Source: Micropruina glycogenica (GTDB lineage Bacteria; Actinomycetota; Actinomycetes; Propionibacteriales; Propionibacteriaceae). From it: a stretch of 64,000 bases of DNA. Each line of letters begins with the position of its first letter. Within the stretch, counting starts at the first letter, position 1. Under the pieces are notes generated by a model that saw only the letters and a program-made list of their open reading frames with translations, made no database searches and was not told where the DNA came from. The position numbers and the translations under genes are program-made. Shown piece after piece: positions 15,505 through 23,800 of this stretch. The DNA lies in NCBI RefSeq assembly GCF_039524395.1, contig NZ_BAAAGO010000008.1. One strand, written 5' to 3'.

Positions 15505-16356
15505 CTACTGGCCCACTGCTCGCCTCACCAGCGCGACGAAGGCTTCGGGATCGTCGTCGAGGCTCGACGCGGCGAACGGCAGTACCCGCCAGCCGTGAGC
15601 GGCGAAGCGCGAGTAGCGCCAGCGGTCGTCGGCGAAGGCTCGGCGTGTTCCGTGATGGGTGAACCCGTCGATCTCGATGATCACGCGCTCGGCCGTGAAC
15701 GCGATGTCGGCGAAGTAGCCAACGCCATCGATGACGATGCGGTGATTGGTGCGCCAGCCGACCAGGCCGGCCTGGCGCAGCAGCCGATGCGCCACTCGCT
15801 CGGCTTCTGACCAGGGCTCGTCGCGCGAGTCGGTGAGCAGGGCACCTCTCAACCGGTTGCCGGGCCGACGCGGCTCTGCCCTCAGTGCCGCCCAAAGCGC
15901 GGCCAGCGTCACCGCGCGCCGACGAAGGGCCTCGTCGATCACCGTAGCCCCCAGAGTTGGCAGCAGGTCGAGCACCGACACCGCTGGGCAGGCGAGACGT
16001 AGCCCATGACTGTCGTCGATCAGGTCGGCCGGCACGCGTCTGCGCTGCCATTGGTACCTGGCGTATGTGCCATGAACCTCGTACGGCACAGTCGCCGACA
16101 CGAAAGTGATCGGCACCTCGGGCCACCACAGTGCCAGCGCGGCCGCAGCGCCCGTGATCACGCAGCCCGGGCGAAAGGCGGCCGCGGCCCGCATGCGGGT
16201 GTGCCAGTCGGGATCGGGTGCGGTGTAGATGCCGGGCAGCGGCGCCGCGAGCAGGCCCTTGCGGCGGGCGCTGTCGAGCAGGTGACGAATGTTGTGGTGA
16301 TCTCGGCGAGGCAGCACGCCGTTCTCGTGGGCAAGAAGTTCTGCAAGACGTTCCAT
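15505..16356 (-). CDS. AbiEi-like N-terminus with DUF559/Vsr-like nuclease domain
   Basis: A 283-residue protein. The N-terminal half resembles the AbiEi-type winged domain (RRDHHNIRHLLDSARRKGLL, GIYTAPDPDWHTRMRAA, PGCVITGAAAALALW). The C-terminal 110 residues resemble DUF559 restriction-like endonucleases: DIAFTAERVIIEIDGFTHHG, then DDRWRYSRFAAHGWRVLPF. The Asp and Glu of the DI-x-EID core and the Arg of RWR are family active-site candidates. No AbiEii toxin neighbours it, so it is not an ordinary AbiE pair. Related orphan genes are common in Actinobacteria. Copies of one palindrome flank it on both sides. Confidence 0.75.
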   Translation of the reverse strand: MERLAELLAHENGVLPRRDHHNIRHLLDSARRKGLLAAPLPGIYTAPDPDWHTRMRAAAAFRPGCVITGAAAALALWWPEVPITFVSATVPYEVHGTYARYQWQRRRVPADLIDDSHGLRLACPAVSVLDLLPTLGATVIDEALRRRAVTLAALWAALRAEPRRPGNRLRGALLTDSRDEPWSEAERVAHRLLRQAGLVGWRTNHRIVIDGVGYFADIAFTAERVIIEIDGFTHHGTRRAFADDRWRYSRFAAHGWRVLPFAASSLDDDPEAFVALVRRAVGQ

Positions 16357-16410
16357 GCCCTTGAATGCACTTTTTCGACCCCGTTTTGTGAGCGGGTCGA
16401 TGCAGAAGTT

Positions 16411-16486
16411 GACGAAAACTGAGCGCCAGTGCGGCTCAGAGGTGCCGACACGCCGTAACTCCCGCTACTGGCGCGCAGCTTTCGTC
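16411..16486. repeat. Long palindrome, right flank of AbiEi-like/DUF559 gene
   Basis: gacgaaaactgagcgccagt (16411-16430) pairs at 18 of 20 positions with 16467-16486 across a 36-base loop. The arm matches the 15424 palindrome at 18 of 20 positions. It sits between the AbiEi-like start and the 3' end of the M23 gene. Confidence 0.7.
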
Positions 16487-16493
16487 ACAGCTG

Positions 16494-17155
16494 TCAGTCG
16501 ATCGCCTCGACCACCTCACCCTCATCGGGCAGGCCCTGCCCGATGACGTCGCCGCGGCGGCTACGGTAGGCGTGAAAGGCCAGCGGCATGCCCCGGGTGG
16601 TCTGCCAGTCGAGGGAGTCGGTGACCTGCAGGTGCACGTGCGGTTGGGTGCTGTTGCCCGAGTTGCCACACTCACCGATCGGCACGCCTGGCATCACCAC
16701 GTCATCGGGTCGCACGGCAACCGACCCGCAGCGCAGATGGGCGACCAGCACGAGGGCCCCTCGGGCTCTACCTCGATAACCACGCAGTTACCGGCCAGCC
16801 CCGGCAAACCCCGCCGCGCTCGTTCGGTCTGCTCGCGCAGGTGGCCGAGGAACGCCACCGGCGAGCGGCGCACCACGCCGTCGGATTCGCCGTCGTGGGT
16901 GAGCACCACCCGGCCGGCCAAGGGGGCTGTCACGGTGCGCCCGAAACCGACGAAGCGCACCGGGTCTTCGGTGGCGACCACGGTTCGCCAGCTCACCGGG
17001 CCGCTGCGACCGCGGTCATCCACGGGCACCAGGTCGATCGCGTAGGTGGTGCCGAACAGATGGCTGCCGTGGCTGGGCACCCGGCGCGCCGGGCTGTTGC
17101 GGGCCTGCCACCGGCCCTCACCGGGCAGGTGCAGCAGCAGCGGAACCGTGGGCAT
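16494..17155 (-). pseudogene. Frameshifted M23 (LytM-like) metallopeptidase
   Basis: The first frame starts at the ATG at 17155 (MPTVPLLLHLPGEGRWQARN) and contains the N-terminal zinc motif region (SHLFGTTYAIDLVP). Near 16757 the reading breaks in a GGGG run; one extra G would join VEVEPEG-like residues to LVLVAHLRCGSVAVRPDD and the C-terminal GNSGNSTQPHVHLQV, which holds the HxH zinc ligands. Both halves are well conserved, so a sequencing error or a very recent mutation is likely. There is no signal peptide. Intact M23 enzymes cut peptidoglycan or related peptides, but cytosolic forms with this layout are uncharacterised. Confidence 0.75.
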
Positions 17156-17204
17156 GACGCGACAGTAGCCGGGCCAGGGCACGACATCGCCTGCGCTCGG
17201 GTTC

Positions 17205-17249
17205 GTTGCCTGCGTTCGTCCGCAGGCAACGTTGCCGAACGCAGGCAAC
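17205..17249. terminator. Hairpin downstream of phoA
   Basis: GTTGCCTGCG (17205-17214) pairs perfectly with CGCAGGCAAC (17221-17230), and the outer gttgcctgcgttcg also pairs with cgaacgcaggcaac (17236-17249), giving alternative stems. It lies just after the phoA stop on the minus strand, so it is a plausible terminator without a U-tract. Confidence 0.6.
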
Positions 17250-17264
17250 GTCGATCAGGCTGGC

Positions 17265-18692
17265 TCAGCCGCGCTTACGATCCAGCCCCAGAATGCGCCG
17301 GATCGTGGTGTTCAGGTCGGTCTGATCGGTGAGGCCGACGATGTTCGCCGCCCCCGGCCCGTAGCCCGCGATGCGCAGCTGCGAGCCGGTGTGCTGCATC
17401 GACGATCCCTTGAGGGCGGTGGCGTAGTTGATCGTCATCGGGGCATCGTCGGCGGTGAGCAGGTTGACGGTGATGCCCGGGGTCACCGAGCCGGCGTCGA
17501 CGATCTGGCTGGTGTGCGCGTGGTCGGCGGTGACGAACACCGAGGTGTTGCCGTCTTTGGCGGCGAAGTCCAGCGCCACCTTGACCGCCTCGTCGAGATC
17601 GACGGTCTCACCGATCTGGCCGCAGGCGTTGGCCGCATGATCCTGCTTGTCGATGCTCGCGCCCTCGACCTGCAAGAAAAAGCCGGGCCCGTTGCGCTTG
17701 GCGTCGAGCAGGTCGATGGCCTTGGACGTCATGTCGGCAAGCGTCGGCTGCGTGGCCAGGCGGTCGGGGTTCTCGGTACAACGTGCCGGGTCTTTCTTGC
17801 CGCCGTCGGCGGTGGCCTCGGGGCCGACCCAGCGCACCGCCATGTTGCCGGCGGCGAACAGGCCGAGCAGCGGCTTGTCTTGATTGGCCTTCTTGACCTT
17901 GTCGAGACCGGCCTTGTCGCTGACGATCTGGTAGCCGCGCTCGTAGGCCTGCTGCTTGAGCGTCTTGCCCTGGTAGGCGCCGGCGGTGGCCACCTCGTTG
18001 AAGGTGGTGGCGCCGCCGCCCAGGCTGACGTCGGGGCGGGTGTTGATCAGCTGCTCGGTGATCGAGCCCAGGCCGCCGTTCTCGAGCGCCGCCTCGGGGC
18101 AGGTCTTGAGGGTGGCGGACGGTCCGTAGCACGACCGCGCCAACACGTGAGAGACCAGCACGGCGGGGGTGGCGTCCTGCAGTTCGGCGGTGGTCACGTT
18201 GCCGGTGCGCAGGCCCTTGGCCTTGGCCATCTCGAGCAGAGACTGCTGCGCGGTGCCCTGCACATCGACCGAGATGGCCCCGTCGTAGGTCTTGAAGCCG
18301 GTCGCCCAGGCGGTGCCGGTGGCCGCCGAGTCGGGGTCGTAGTCGGGCTTGCCGGTGGTCTTGTTCAGCGAGTAGGTGGTGTACTGCCCGGTCAGCGGCA
18401 GGGCGTCGATGCCGGCGAACCGTCCGGCGGCGCCCTTGGCGTAGTTGCGGGCGATGGTGATCTCGGAATCACCCATGCCGTCGCCGATGAGCAGAATGAC
18501 GTTGCGGGCCTTGCCGCCGATCACCGACTGGCGAACTTCTTTGGTCTGGTCGCCGTCAAGGCGGTTGGCAGCGTGCAGCCCGGCGAGATCGAGGGCAGGG
18601 GCGGCCACGGCAACGATGGTGCCGGTGGCCGCGGTGATCGCCAGCGCTGCGAGGCCGCTGCGCAGCAGGCGGCGAGTCTTGGGGTTCAGCAT
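17265..18692 (-). CDS. phoA: Alkaline phosphatase, PhoA family
   Basis: A 475-residue exported phosphomonoesterase that releases phosphate from organic esters. An N-terminal signal peptide (residues about 1-30) is clear. The nucleophile is Ser122 in DYDPDSAATGTAWATG. Metal ligands are recognisable at ILLIGDGMGDSE, EGASIDKQDHA, TADHAHTS and SSMQHTGSQL. Three cysteines (SCYGPS, KTCPEA, ARCTEN) lie in the extracytoplasmic domain. A GTCACCTG-type direct repeat about 65-88 bases upstream looks like a PHO box, so phosphate starvation control is likely. A hairpin follows the stop. Confidence 0.93.
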   Translation of the reverse strand: MLNPKTRRLLRSGLAALAITAATGTIVAVAAPALDLAGLHAANRLDGDQTKEVRQSVIGGKARNVILLIGDGMGDSEITIARNYAKGAAGRFAGIDALPLTGQYTTYSLNKTTGKPDYDPDSAATGTAWATGFKTYDGAISVDVQGTAQQSLLEMAKAKGLRTGNVTTAELQDATPAVLVSHVLARSCYGPSATLKTCPEAALENGGLGSITEQLINTRPDVSLGGGATTFNEVATAGAYQGKTLKQQAYERGYQIVSDKAGLDKVKKANQDKPLLGLFAAGNMAVRWVGPEATADGGKKDPARCTENPDRLATQPTLADMTSKAIDLLDAKRNGPGFFLQVEGASIDKQDHAANACGQIGETVDLDEAVKVALDFAAKDGNTSVFVTADHAHTSQIVDAGSVTPGITVNLLTADDAPMTINYATALKGSSMQHTGSQLRIAGYGPGAANIVGLTDQTDLNTTIRRILGLDRKRG

Positions 18693-18755
18693 GGGGGTCC
18701 TTTCTGAGAGACGCTCATGCGGAGTTCAACAGCCCAGAGCAACGCCTTCATGCGG

Positions 18756-18779
18756 TTCAGGTGACGCGCAGGTGACGAT
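18756..18779 (-). promoter_or_regulatory. Possible PHO box upstream of phoA
   Basis: Read on the phoA strand, two 11-base units, GTCACCTGCGC and GTCACCTGAAC, follow directly. Actinobacterial PhoP boxes are 11-base direct repeats around a TCACC core, so spacing, orientation and target gene all agree. The site lies about 65-88 bases upstream of the ATG. The rest of the gap to 19155 holds nothing recognisable. Confidence 0.55.
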
Positions 18780-19155
18780 CGCGCGGCATGGGGAAGGCGG
18801 CGATTCTGGGGTGCGCCGAGGGACGAAATGGTCCTGATTTGGGGTGCGCGCGGCAAGCTTGCTCAGGCCGTTGTCTTGGTCGCTGGTCGAGATCGTCGAG
18901 GCCCCGACTCGTCCGGTGCGCGTTGGGCAAGCCGGACTCCCAGCACCGACGCGACCAGATGGCTCGCGAGATGACGACCGACTTGGCGACAGCTACGCCT
19001 ACCGAGCGTGGACGGGCGCCAGATCCGCCGTCATTTCACGACGAGGGGTCGTGCGTCTCGGGTTGGTTGACGGGCGGCCGGGTGCATCGACCGGGGCGAA
19101 CGACGCGAGGTGCGAGCGTGGGCGGCGCAAACCGTCGACGGACGTAGGGGTGAGC

Positions 19156-19689
19156 CTAGACGCACACCCAGCAGTAGAGCCGTTCACCTTTGGCCTGGGC
19201 CCGCCCGGCCAGGCCGGACAGTTCGTTGAGCACCATTGCGAGGTCGTGCGGGTCGGCCTGCCCCCAGAACTCTTCGGTCGCCGCCCACGGCACGGCGACG
19301 TCGGCAAGGCGCTGCGGTGATGCGGCGGCAAGGGCTCGCGAGAGTGCGTCGGTGAGCGCCACGACGAGCAGCTGCCCCTCGTCTCGGATTGCCACGATGT
19401 GGCCGCTGCGCGGGTCGTTGGTGACCTCGTCGTAGGGGCGACCGGTCAGCAGTTCCTCCAGGGTGCCCATCATGACGACGGGGTCGATGCCGCCGCCCGA
19501 AACGGTGTCGAAGGCCGGCCCCATGTCTTGGACGGGCGGTGGGCTCGACGTGCGACCGAACCATCCACGCTTCACCGGCGCGGGGGCTACCGCCGGCCCG
19601 CCCGGGCCCCCGGCGCGGTCGATCACGCCCGCGGCCGCTTCGTCCGAGGCCGCCGAGAAGTAGTCATAGAGCGCGCTCATGTCGGCCAT
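19156..19689 (-). CDS. Conserved hypothetical protein
   Basis: A 177-residue cytosolic protein. It opens MSALYDYFSAASDEAAAGVI, has a Pro/Gly-rich low-complexity stretch (residues 27-55), then a conserved core: AFDTVSGGGIDPVVMMGTLE, ELLTGRPYDEV, ALTDALSRALA, WAATEEFWGQADP and a C-terminal LYCWVCV. Similar proteins are common in Actinobacteria, but no function is known to me. A start at Met4 (MSALYDY) is equally possible. Confidence 0.65.
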   Translation of the reverse strand: MADMSALYDYFSAASDEAAAGVIDRAGGPGGPAVAPAPVKRGWFGRTSSPPPVQDMGPAFDTVSGGGIDPVVMMGTLEELLTGRPYDEVTNDPRSGHIVAIRDEGQLLVVALTDALSRALAAASPQRLADVAVPWAATEEFWGQADPHDLAMVLNELSGLAGRAQAKGERLYCWVCV

Positions 19690-19796
19690 TGTCGGTCACC
19701 GCACGACGCCGTTGGCCTCGGTGAGGCCGACAAGGTGTGGAGTCGACCCGTCGTCTTTCCGGCGGACGCCATCGGTCGTCAATGCACGGCTCATCA

Positions 19797-20085
19797 CCCT
19801 CGTCATTCCGGCGCACGCCGGAACCTCACCACGAAACCAACAGAACCGGCGTGACCCGCGGCCCCACCCAGAGATCCCGGAGTTCGCCTGGATGACGGGT
19901 GGGGGCGCCGGGATGACAAACCCTCTCGTCATTCCGGCGCACGCCGGAATCTCATCACGCAACCAACACAACCGGCCTGCCCAGCAGTCCCGCGCAGAGA
20001 TCCCGGCGTTCGCCGGGATGACGGGTGGGGGCTTGTCGAAACCCTGGCCCAATGGGTCTCGACGAGCTCGACGGGCGGTCGTCAG
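19797..20085. repeat. Duplicated family B unit plus family A copy
   Basis: A composite of about 110-120 bases occurs twice (19797-19915 and 19923-20034). Each has ctcgtcattccggcgcacgc at the left and gttcgccKggatgacgggtg at the right, in inverted orientation, with similar sequence between them (cgcaaccaacacaaccggcc). A family A pair (gcttgtcgaaaccctggccc ... tctcgacgagctcgacgg) follows at 20034-20082. The array fills the gap between two minus-strand genes. Confidence 0.7.
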
Positions 20086-21278
20086 TCCAGCCGTAGGTGG
20101 AAACCGCGCAGCGCGTAGCCGGCGATCAGGTCGTCCCATTCGATGGTGGGTTCGCTCACGATGGTCACCTCGCGGGCCAACAGCCGGTGCAGCAACACGT
20201 CCGATTCGAGCATCGCCAGGGGCTGGCCGGGGCACTTGTGCGCACCGTCGCCGAAGCTCAGCACCGCCTCGTTGACCCCCGAAGGCAACGGACGGCCCGG
20301 GCACAGTTGCAGCGGATCGTCGCCGACCACATCGACGTCGGCATTCGCGGGCCTGATGCACAGGTCGATCAGGTCACCGGGGTCGGCGGTGAAACTCTCG
20401 CCCTGGTCGGTGAAGGTGACCGGCTGCTGCACCCGCCGGTACAGGTGGCCGACGACCGGTTCGAGCCGGATGATCTCGTTGAGAATCGCCAGCCGTTCGC
20501 GTTGCCCGGCGATCAGGTACCGCTCGCGCAGGGGGTCGTTGCCCAGCAGGTGCCAGGCCGCCATGGCGATGAACTCCCTTGTGGTGACCATGCCCGCGGT
20601 GCCGTAGGTGACGCATTCGACGAGAATGTCGGCGTCGGTGTAGCCCTCGTCGATCAGGTGGCTGATCACGTCGGTTCGGCGCTCGCGACGCCGAGCCCGG
20701 ACGGCCGGACGCACGTCGGCCCACCAGAACCGCATGATCGGCCACAGCCCGTTCTTGGCCGCGAGTGCCCACTGCTGGGGGGTGCGTCCCAACCGGGGTT
20801 TGGTCAGGTCGAACGGCGGCTGGTTGAAGAACGACACCAGCCGGCCGGCCATCGCGGGCACCGGTGACTCGGTGAGCCCGACCGCCTCGGCGGTGACCTC
20901 GACGGTGTACAGCAAGGCCAGGTCGTCGAGCTGCACCTCGCCGGCACCGCTGGGGAGTAACCGCTCGGCGCACGATTCCATCAACCCCAGGTACCGCTCT
21001 TCGACCACCCGCGGCGCGAAGAACCGGCCCACCTTGGTGCGCTGCCCGTCGTGCTGGGGGCCGTCCGACATCAGAATCGGGTGGTGCTTGAGGTAGCCCT
21101 TCGGGATCCACTCGGCGGTGAACCCGGCCTGGGTGGTGGTGCGTCGCTCGCGCAGCACCTGCCGCGCGGCCGAGGCCGACCGCACCCGCCAGACGATGCC
21201 CTCGCGCTCGATGCGGGGGCTGTCGGTCTCTTCGGGACGCACGGCGCGACGCCGTCCAGGGGTGCCCGCGGCTTGCAT
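20082..21278 (-). CDS. Cytochrome P450
   Basis: A 398-residue soluble heme monooxygenase. The heme-binding loop FGDGAHKCPGQPLAMLE places the thiolate ligand at Cys349. The I-helix oxygen-activation motif appears as TYGTAGMVTTREF, and the K-helix ExxR as NEIIRLEPVV. No ferredoxin or ferredoxin reductase is adjacent, so electron partners are encoded elsewhere. The N-terminal 20 residues are Arg-rich and unconserved, so a start slightly downstream is possible. The substrate is unknown; nothing nearby forms an obvious biosynthetic cluster. Confidence 0.9.
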   Translation of the reverse strand: MQAAGTPGRRRAVRPEETDSPRIEREGIVWRVRSASAARQVLRERRTTTQAGFTAEWIPKGYLKHHPILMSDGPQHDGQRTKVGRFFAPRVVEERYLGLMESCAERLLPSGAGEVQLDDLALLYTVEVTAEAVGLTESPVPAMAGRLVSFFNQPPFDLTKPRLGRTPQQWALAAKNGLWPIMRFWWADVRPAVRARRRERRTDVISHLIDEGYTDADILVECVTYGTAGMVTTREFIAMAAWHLLGNDPLRERYLIAGQRERLAILNEIIRLEPVVGHLYRRVQQPVTFTDQGESFTADPGDLIDLCIRPANADVDVVGDDPLQLCPGRPLPSGVNEAVLSFGDGAHKCPGQPLAMLESDVLLHRLLAREVTIVSEPTIEWDDLIAGYALRGFHLRLD

Positions 21279-21382
21279 GTCGCCAGGCTAGTGGGACCGG
21301 TTGGCGAGGTCCGCCGAGTTGTGGTGGTTATGACGACCGATCTGACACCTTCGGTTGCCTCAGCGAGGCGGCCCGCCACTCT

Positions 21383-21425
21383 GTGGTTGAAATAGATACC
21401 CCCCATGGGTATTTATTTCAACCAC
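21383..21425. repeat. AT-rich inverted repeat upstream of P450 gene
   Basis: gtggttgaaatagatacc (21383-21400) pairs at 17 of 18 positions with ggtatttatttcaaccac (21408-21425) across a 7-base loop. It lies about 105 bases upstream of the P450 start. A related half site (tttcaaccaaaacg) follows near 21466. It is much more AT-rich than its surroundings and could be an operator or a terminator for the gene upstream. Confidence 0.5.
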
Positions 21426-21562
21426 AACGTCGCGGTTCTCTCGGCGCGCATGCGAGGCCCGCATCTTTTCAACCAAAACGTGGTCGATGACCTGCCTTCG
21501 ACCTACTCGATCCCCCATTGACACTGCGATGCCCTAAGCCACCGCTGATCAACGCGGGTCGT

Positions 21563-21640
21563 TGGTTGAGCTTGTCGAAACCCTGGCCGCAACGGGTGTC
21601 GACAAGCCCGACCAACGAAAACCAGCGCTTCCCGAGATGC
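21563..21640. repeat. Family A composite repeat
   Basis: The stretch ttggttgagcttgtcgaaac, then ggccgcaacgggtgtcgaca, then a segment ending aaaaccagcgcttcc reappears at about 47224-47297. This shows that family A exists in longer composite units of 70-75 bases. Confidence 0.6.
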
Positions 21641-21696
21641 CCGCACCTTGCCGCTCGCTGCGCGGGGGTGCGCTCACGCGGGCACGGATCCACCTG

Positions 21697-22779
21697 TCAG
21701 GGCCGGCGCACGCGCAGCACCAGGTCGGTGTGATGGCCGGCACCCGCCCCGCCGGTGACGTGCCGGTCGCGGCGGTCGTCGGTTTCGATCACCCAGTCGG
21801 TCGGAACGGCCGCCCGGATCGTGTCGAGGTCGAGGTAGTCGTCGGGGTCGAAACCGCGCTCGAGCGCCTGCTCGCGGTCGACGTCGGCGTGCGCCAGCAC
21901 CAGCAGTCGTCCACCAGGCGCCACCAGGGCGAGCAGGGCCCGTTCGGCGAGCCCCTCCGGGGTGCGCAGCAGGGCCGGGTAACACACGCTGACCAGGTCG
22001 AACGCCCCCTCGGGCAGCTCCGACGACAGCAGACCCGCCCGCACCCAGTCGACCTGGACGGCCCCCGCTTCAGCCGCCGCCCGGCCGCGGTCGAGGGCGC
22101 TGTCGGCGACGTCGAAGGCCGTCACCTGCCAGCCCTGCGACGCCAGCCACACCGCATCGGCACCCTCACCGCACCCGACATCGACCGCACGGCCCGGTTC
22201 GAGCGACGACACCTCGGCCACCAGGGCGCCGTTGGGGTTGCCGCTCCAGATCGCCTCGGCCGCGTAGTGCTGGTGCCACTCGTCGTCGGTCACCGGCATG
22301 CGACGCTCGCCGTGGGAGTGGTCGTGGTGTGTGTGGCCGTGATCGTGTGCCGGCTCGTCGGACGGCAGGTCGTGGGCCGTTGCGTGGGCCGGCTGGTACA
22401 GCATCAGGTCGTCTGCTCCGGGCACGGCCATCATCACCGCCCGGCCGAAGCCAAGCTCACGCGGCTCGCCCGAGAACTGCGCCCCTCGGCCGGCCAGTTC
22501 GGCCATGGTGGCGTCCAGGTCGTCGCAGGTCAGAGTGAGCGAGTGGTGCCGGGGTGCGCTCCAGTCGCCTTCGCGGGTCGGGTGCACGCCGAGTTCGCTC
22601 GGCCCCGAGCGAAAGATCAGCCACTCGGCGGGGTCGGTACCGCCGGTGCCTGCACCGCCGACGCCGGCATCGCCGCGTGCCCCCTCGGAGACGAACGGCC
22701 AGCGCAGCACGTCCATCAGAAACCGGCGCGTGGCCGCCGGATCGTCGGAATAGATCATTGCGTGCAGGGCCGTGAGCAT
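21697..22779 (-). CDS. VOC domain - His-rich linker - methyltransferase fusion
   Basis: A 360-residue two-domain protein. Residues 1 to about 130 form a glyoxalase-like VOC domain (MIYSDDPAATRRFLMDVLRW, LTLTCDDLDATMAEL). A linker at about residues 140-160 is rich in His and Asp (HDHGHTHHDHSHGE). Residues about 165-360 form a class I SAM-dependent methyltransferase, with motif I AVDVGCGEGADAVWLASQGW and motif II FDLVSVCYPALL. The His-rich linker could bind Ni, Zn or Co. Small-molecule detoxification or modification is a guess from the two domains. Confidence 0.85.
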   Translation of the reverse strand: MLTALHAMIYSDDPAATRRFLMDVLRWPFVSEGARGDAGVGGAGTGGTDPAEWLIFRSGPSELGVHPTREGDWSAPRHHSLTLTCDDLDATMAELAGRGAQFSGEPRELGFGRAVMMAVPGADDLMLYQPAHATAHDLPSDEPAHDHGHTHHDHSHGERRMPVTDDEWHQHYAAEAIWSGNPNGALVAEVSSLEPGRAVDVGCGEGADAVWLASQGWQVTAFDVADSALDRGRAAAEAGAVQVDWVRAGLLSSELPEGAFDLVSVCYPALLRTPEGLAERALLALVAPGGRLLVLAHADVDREQALERGFDPDDYLDLDTIRAAVPTDWVIETDDRRDRHVTGGAGAGHHTDLVLRVRRP

Positions 22780-22792
22780 GGGCTCAGGCTAC

Positions 22793-23193
22793 TCAGGACG
22801 CGATGGACGGCAGCGGCTTCAATCGCCGCGAAATCAGTCGGCGCAGCGGGTCGGTGAGAAACAGCAGGAACATCGCGAAGAGGTTGACTTGCGGGCAGGC
22901 GACTGCGATCAGGCCGGCCAGCCCGAACAGAATGGTCATGGTGGGGTGACGGCTTGCCCATGCGCGTCGGCAGAAAACTCATCGCGAAGCTGAGCACCTG
23001 GCTTCGAGTGGGCGTTCAGCCAGACCGCCGTGTCGCCCTGCTCGGGCGCCTCGCTCACGCTCTCCATCAGCGGCAGTATCAGCAGGGTCATGGCGATCGC
23101 CACGGCGTCGGGGAAGAACACCACCCGCTCGATCGGTTGCGTACGGTCGTGCTTGTCGGGCGCGGCGCTGGAGTCGTGGCCGGGGGTGGTCAT
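22793..23193 (-). pseudogene. TMEM175-family channel remnant (DUF1211)
   Basis: The frame starting at the ATG at 23193 gives the TMEM175 first-helix signature (RVVFFPDAVAIAMTLLILPL), where the usual FSD has become FPD. The frame then shifts (VLSFAMSFL), and a second shift near 22940 restores the family C-terminus: RRAWASRHPTMTILFGLAGL, then ACPQVNLFAMFLLFLTDPLR and stop at 22793. About 70 central residues, including helices 3-5, are missing. A working potassium or proton channel is not possible. Confidence 0.75.
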
Positions 23194-23284
23194 GCGGTGC
23201 AGCCAAGCGACCCTAAGTACGAGCTTTGTCGCTCGGTGAGAATGGGGGCTGGCTGCCGCGCCCGAACCGGGCAGACTGTGGCGC

Positions 23285-23614
23285 ATGATCACCATCACAG
23301 TGAAGTGGGACGTGAAGCCCGAGTACGCCGACGACTACATGGAACTGACCCGTGAGTTCACCGAAGCGACCCGCGCCGAGCCGGGCTGCCTCTGGTTCGA
23401 CTGGTCACGCAGCGTCGACAACCCCAACGAGTACGTGCTGGTCGAGGCGTTTCGGGACGGGGCGGCCGGCGGCGAGCACGTGAACTCGGAACACTTCAAG
23501 AAGGCCATGGCCACCCACGGCGAGTACGCCGCGAGCCGGCCCAAGATCATCAGCTACGAGATTCCGCAGGACGACTGGAGCGAGCTCGGCGAGCTGCAGA
23601 TGCCCGAAGCCTGA
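23285..23614 (+). CDS. ABM-superfamily monooxygenase-like protein
   Basis: A 109-residue ferredoxin-like alpha+beta barrel protein of the antibiotic biosynthesis monooxygenase (YgiN-like) family. It shows the usual TREFTEATRAEPGCLWFDWS strand-helix-strand and EYVLVEAFRDGAAGGEHVNS with the HF motif at SEHFKKAM. Homologues act on quinols or polyketides, or have no known substrate. The gene is alone between repeats and likely monocistronic. Confidence 0.88.
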   Translation: MITITVKWDVKPEYADDYMELTREFTEATRAEPGCLWFDWSRSVDNPNEYVLVEAFRDGAAGGEHVNSEHFKKAMATHGEYAASRPKIISYEIPQDDWSELGELQMPEA

Positions 23615-23621
23615 GCTCGCT

Positions 23622-23800
23622 TCGCTGGTCGCTCGTCGAGACCGGTTGCGGTTGAGCTTGTCGAACCCCCAGGGACGCGCTGGTCCAGCTCGTCGAGACC
23701 GGTTGGGGTTAGGGGTCTCGGCACGCTCAACCAACGACGCGTGCGTTGATCAGCGCTTCCCAACACGGCGAATCTCGACACGCTCGACCAGCGGTTGCTC
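23622..23800. repeat. Family A cluster
   Basis: Five or more partial copies in alternating orientation (gcggttgagcttgtcgaacc; agctcgtcgagaccggttgg; ggggtctcggcacgctcaac; gcgaatctcgacacgctcga). It separates the ABM gene from the convergent DUF1801 gene. Confidence 0.7.

Noticed and set aside
15505..16356. AbiE toxin-antitoxin pair
   Set aside because: Only the AbiEi-like domain is present, fused to a nuclease-like domain; no AbiEii nucleotidyltransferase is adjacent.
18780..19155. Short plus-strand reading frames between phoA and the hypothetical gene
   Set aside because: No ribosome site, conserved motif or codon signature supports them.
20082..23614. Natural-product cluster from P450, methyltransferase and ABM monooxygenase genes
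   Set aside because: The genes are on mixed strands, separated by repeats and remnants, and no scaffold synthase is present.
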